From NCBI GenBank assembly GCA_016801845.1, contig CM028919.1, forward strand, positions 14,467,001 through 14,531,000: a stretch of 64,000 nt of DNA, written 5' to 3'. A program made the position numbers and the translations under genes. The DNA comes from Polydactylus sextarius (lineage: Eukaryota > Chordata > Actinopteri > Polynemidae). Position 1 is the stretch's first letter. The number at the start of each line of letters is the position of its first letter. Under the pieces are notes generated by a model that was not told where the DNA came from, did not search any database, and saw only the letters and a list, made by a program, of their open reading frames with translations. Of the stretch, positions 60,460 through 64,000 are shown in pieces.

Positions 60460-60460
<1 letters not shown>

Positions 60461-61249
60461 AACTTTCAAGCTCAAGAAACGACATTCATGCTTCATTATG
60501 CATGGAATTTACCAAAGAAGGCCGGGACATTCATTATAAATTATAAATAACAACATTCATATCAGTTGAAAATAAAATCTAAATGCAGATACTATGTGAA
60601 AAGTGATGTAAGTAACTGTGGTATAGTCTGACTTTTACCACATTTACACTCAGACACGACAAATCAACAGATTGACTTATGAACAGATATCACACAAACC
60701 ACACATTCACACGACAACACCCAGACGCATGCAAACCATCCTGCTGAGAGTGCACAAATGAAAAAAAGAGCGCGTGCACACACACACACACACACACACA
60801 GAGATACAGAAAAATGTGTGCAGCTTCAAAAAAACAGAAAGAAGAGCAACTCGGGAGATGTACAGCTGTGCCCTAGAGTGAAGCAGACAAACCAAGTGTA
60901 GCAGAATGAGGAATTTGTGATTTTCTTTTTTTTTTTTTGCCTTTTGCTCTATCTTACCATGAATGGCATCAGCACTTTAGCTTTTCTAGTGGGACTCACA
61001 CACACGCGCACAAAGACAAGACGCTGAAGTCCTGGGATGACATGATGGTCAAAAAAAAAAAATGGAAAAGCCTGATGGGAAAAAGACATAGTGAGGCGTG
61101 GAAGGATGCAAACACAACGCTATCATTCATTCTCTTTTTTGTGGATTTGGTAAAAGTTAGCCTACTGTGTCTGTGTGTGTGTGTAACTAAAGAGAAGACA
61201 GTCCCAATCAGTTAAAACTCCTCCCCCTAATTCTAAGAGGCAGTGCGGG

Positions 61250-61257
61250 ATTTGCAT
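61250..61257 (+). promoter_or_regulatory. Octamer motif ATTTGCAT
   Basis: Perfect POU octamer in GGGATTTGCATTTTTCCCAC, within a locally complex sequence (61200-61320). Could be chance. Confidence 0.2.
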
Positions 61258-61863
61258 TTTTCCCACAATTCAATTAACACGCTTGTCAGCCTCTCCTCTC
61301 CGTTCACATGCCTCCATTGGCCATCACACACACACACACACACACACAAAACACTCTCCCACAGACACACACATCAGCTTTGTGAATAGATGTATTTATT
61401 CATAAACACACGCATGCAGAAAATAGATGCATTTATTTTGTCTGTTCGCAAAATAAATGAGAAGCACTCAGGCTGAAGGATGAGGAGAAGCTGCCGGGTC
61501 ACATCCTGCCGGGACTTGTCACATCCAGGGACAGGGAAGGAAAAAAAAAACAAAAAAACAAAACAAAAAAAAAAAAAAAAAAACAGTTCAGTTAATGGAT
61601 GCAAGAGAGAGAGAGCTCCCCTGGGGATGTCTTCCTCCCTCTTTCTCTCTTCTGTCCTTCTCCATCTCAGAGGAAGAAGTGAAGTAGTGTCATCAAAGAA
61701 TAGGACGCAGCGGGACGATGGTGTTAACAGAGAGACGGACACTCAGGGTTGATATGTGGCAGGAGACCGGACGACAGAGACAAGGCCAAACCAGATTTAG
61801 AAACCAGGATCTAGGATCAGCCACAGACGCACTGACATTGCCGCGGGGGCCGGCTAATGACTT

Positions 61864-62130
61864 CAGCTCGCCTCTTGTCTGATTAATAGCCTGTAATCCC
61901 ATTCTCATGGATAGCATACCATTGCATTCCGCAGCACCACTCATTAACCACTATAGAAATGCCCACTAATCAAGTCAAGTCGTTCAAGTCAGCTCGTAGC
62001 TAGCAAGGCTAATGCTAGACTAGGCTAATCAATAGGCAGTAATCCCATTGGCGGGTGGGGCGGCGGAGGTGGGGGCTGCTGTAGCGTAGCGCCCCTCATT
62101 ACGACCCATAGAAATGTCTGCTAATCATTC
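61864..62130 (+). repeat. Imperfect tandem duplication rich in TAAT motifs
   Basis: Unit 1 (61884-61972) has CCTGTAATCCCATT and CTCATTAACCACTATAGAAATG then ACTAATCA; unit 2 (62026-62127) has GCAGTAATCCCATT and CTCATTACGACCCATAGAAA then GCTAATCA. TAAT/ATTA homeodomain cores recur throughout, so a tandem enhancer or a decayed repeat are both possible. Confidence 0.6.
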
Positions 62131-63744
62131 ACCGCACGGTTATTTGTCCACAGGAGCGAGGAATCGCTTCGGTGGTGGTGGTGATGTTTGACAGTCGGTG
62201 GCGGAGGGTGGAAGTGACAGAGTGACACAGAAGCACGAAGAATGTGTAACCATTAGGAAACACATCAGTCTTGGTTTTCTTTACTGCTCTCTTTCTTTCT
62301 CTCTCTCTCACCCCTTCTGACTTCTTTGTTGCGCGTACAGACGGATAGGTCTGCAAAGGCTCTGCTCCGTGTCAGCGTCATTCAACTTTTATCAATCAAT
62401 GAAAAAAAAAAAAAAACCCTCGCTGATCTATAACAGCTAATCAATAATGAAGGCTTGCAGGGCAGAGCAAAGATAACCCTTCACAGTTCACCAAAAAGAC
62501 AGACGTCAGCGGTCAAGCGGATCCCTCGTCTCGTTTCTGTCTTTACAATTCACTGAGGTGAAACAGCTGGAGCGAATCAATGACGCCGTCGCCCTTTAAC
62601 TTCTCGTGACCGAGCTGGTTTTTGAGCTCTGGATAGTTTCAGTTTTAATGTTGATTCTGGTTTCAATAAAGACATTTTACTCGCCCTGATCAACCACAGC
62701 CAAACATTTTGCTTTTAGCTAAATGGCTGCAGACGTTCGTCGTGGCAGGGAGTCAAACTACAGCCCCCTCTCTGTATGAGTGTGTGTGTAGCATGGGGGG
62801 CCCCCTCAGAGGTGTCCAAATATCCACATCTCGCCTCTGAATTGTGAGGGTGGGTTTATACGTTAGTGACCTGGGGCTGAACCTGAGTTGAACTCTTGTA
62901 GTTGAGAGGAAGCAGCGGTGAAGCTGAGAGAGGCCTGTCAACACTAACCTCCAGCAACTGTAGAGGGAGACACGTAGAGGCCATATCTCACCCCCCTTTT
63001 ATGTGAGAGATTGCGTGTATGTCGACCATGTTTTCTCTATAAAGGGCAGTGCATAAAAAACATCAAGAGCCGTTTAGCTTAGTCGACAGCATCATCAGCT
63101 GTTGGTGGGATGATCTAGTGTTAAATTTGTGGCTATAATTAGATGAGTGAGTAATACGCCATTGTAGAAATGATAATCTTATTTATGGTGCCGTGTGTGA
63201 CTCACTGACGACTAAATGTCTAAAAAGTGATCAACTGTTGCTGTGTCAACTTGTTATTTGTGTTTCTTGGATTACAGGCGAACCCAGGTCAGTTTAAATG
63301 GTGTTAAGTCAGTGGTGTTAAACCCCGTTAAGAGTTTGGTTTTCAGTGGTGAGAAGCAAAGACGATTTAAGCCTGGTAAACAGACGAGGGAATAACTGGG
63401 CTGCACGGATGTGGGAATGTTTCCTGGGAATGCTGGAAAGCCGTGTGGCCGTAAGTTGCAGGATGAGCGGACGTAACCGGCTTTGGAAGCGCCTGGTCGC
63501 CAGCGCTTAAACCCGGCTAATCTGATTGGATTAACACCGACCTGGCTACACATGAGCACGCACACACACTTATATAGACATGAACACATTCACTCTCACA
63601 CACATACACACACATTTGTACTATATGCCAATCAGCCAACGCCGCCACTGAAGCCTGGTAGAGTTCATCTGGATTCTGGGTTGTGCTGGCTGGCCGGCTG
63701 ATGGCACCATGCTGGGTTACCACATGCACATGCATCCGCTCTCA

Positions 63745-63801
63745 CGCCACACACACACACACAGTTACACACACAGTTACACACACAGTTACACACACAG
63801 C
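63745..63801 (+). repeat. (CA)n with 12-bp AGTTACACACAC units
   Basis: A CA array followed by three 12-bp units, ending ACACACAGCCATC. Confidence 0.93.
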
Positions 63802-63966
63802 CATCTTAGGGTGCAGTGATTTGTGCTGTGAATCTGAAACAGACCCATTGAAAGAAGAGTAATGCCCATTGCCTGACAACCGTGCTAATTGACAAGCCCC
63901 CTCCCCAGCGATGAAACTAAACGTTTTCACCCCTTCCATCTTTTATCTTTTCAATCATTCTCATGA

Positions 63967-63984
63967 CAGCTCGCCTCTTGTCTG
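63967..63984 (+). repeat. 18-bp direct copy of a motif at 61864-61881
   Basis: CAGCTCGCCTCTTGTCTG is identical at both places. Here it is 16 bases from the window end, so a further copy of the 61.9-kb block may continue outside. Confidence 0.8.
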
Positions 63985-64000
63985 GTCTCACACTCATCCT

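Larger units (their letters stand above)
22106..64000 (-). other. HS6ST1 first intron (partial)
   Basis: No exon of any gene was found on either strand. Since HS6ST1 exon 1 is absent and the next exon starts at 22105, the whole stretch is read as intron. It is dominated by CA/GT arrays, purine runs and interspersed repeats, listed separately where recognised. The sub-stretches 34.4-42.3, 42.9-45.8 and 53.0-57.3 kb hold little that I can name apart from simple repeats. Confidence 0.7.

Overview
This is ordinary nuclear DNA of a vertebrate, almost certainly a ray-finned fish of the percomorph type. Two intron-split genes on the minus strand encode proteins known from vertebrates. The rest is rich in CA/GT, CAGA and GATA microsatellites, long poly-A/poly-T tracts, and interspersed repeats that I recognise as common in teleost, especially percomorph, genomes. 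There are no bacterial operons, CRISPR arrays, tRNA or rRNA genes. Almost all longer open frames are microsatellite translations or chance frames.

Region 1 (1-8953, minus strand) holds the first ten coding exons of UGGT1, the endoplasmic-reticulum glycoprotein folding sensor. I joined the exons by their splice sites. The phases agree at all nine junctions and give 348 codons plus two bases. The gene runs off the left edge, so its catalytic end is outside the window. Intron 1 (5870-8922) holds a palindromic transposon relic and a GATA array.

Region 2 (about 9000-16934) lies between the genes. Its right part, perhaps 13.3-16.9 kb, is probably the 3' UTR of the next gene, but its end is not fixed.

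Region 3 (16935-22105, minus strand) holds the last three coding exons of a heparan-sulfate 6-O-sulfotransferase, best matched to HS6ST1. Exon 1 is not in the window, so 22106-64000 is read as part of a first intron longer than 41.9 kb. That intron holds three relics of one inverted-repeat transposon family, a degenerate 49-bp minisatellite, several other teleost repeats, dense CA/GT arrays and a few sequence-complex blocks that could be enhancers.

The two genes act in different compartments: UGGT1 re-glucosylates misfolded glycoproteins in the ER, and HS6ST1 sulfates heparan sulfate in the Golgi. They are linked by position, not pathway. UGGT1 and HS6ST1 are also neighbours in human, as I recall, but convergent there; here they point the same way. 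I found no previously undescribed multi-gene system. The most notable observations are a CTGT microsatellite at a UGGT1 splice acceptor, complementary arm deletions in two copies of a palindromic transposon, terminal-repeat amplification in a second family, a perfect 17-bp inverted repeat in the probable HS6ST1 3' UTR, and an 18-bp motif that opens a duplicated block near 62 kb and recurs at the right edge.
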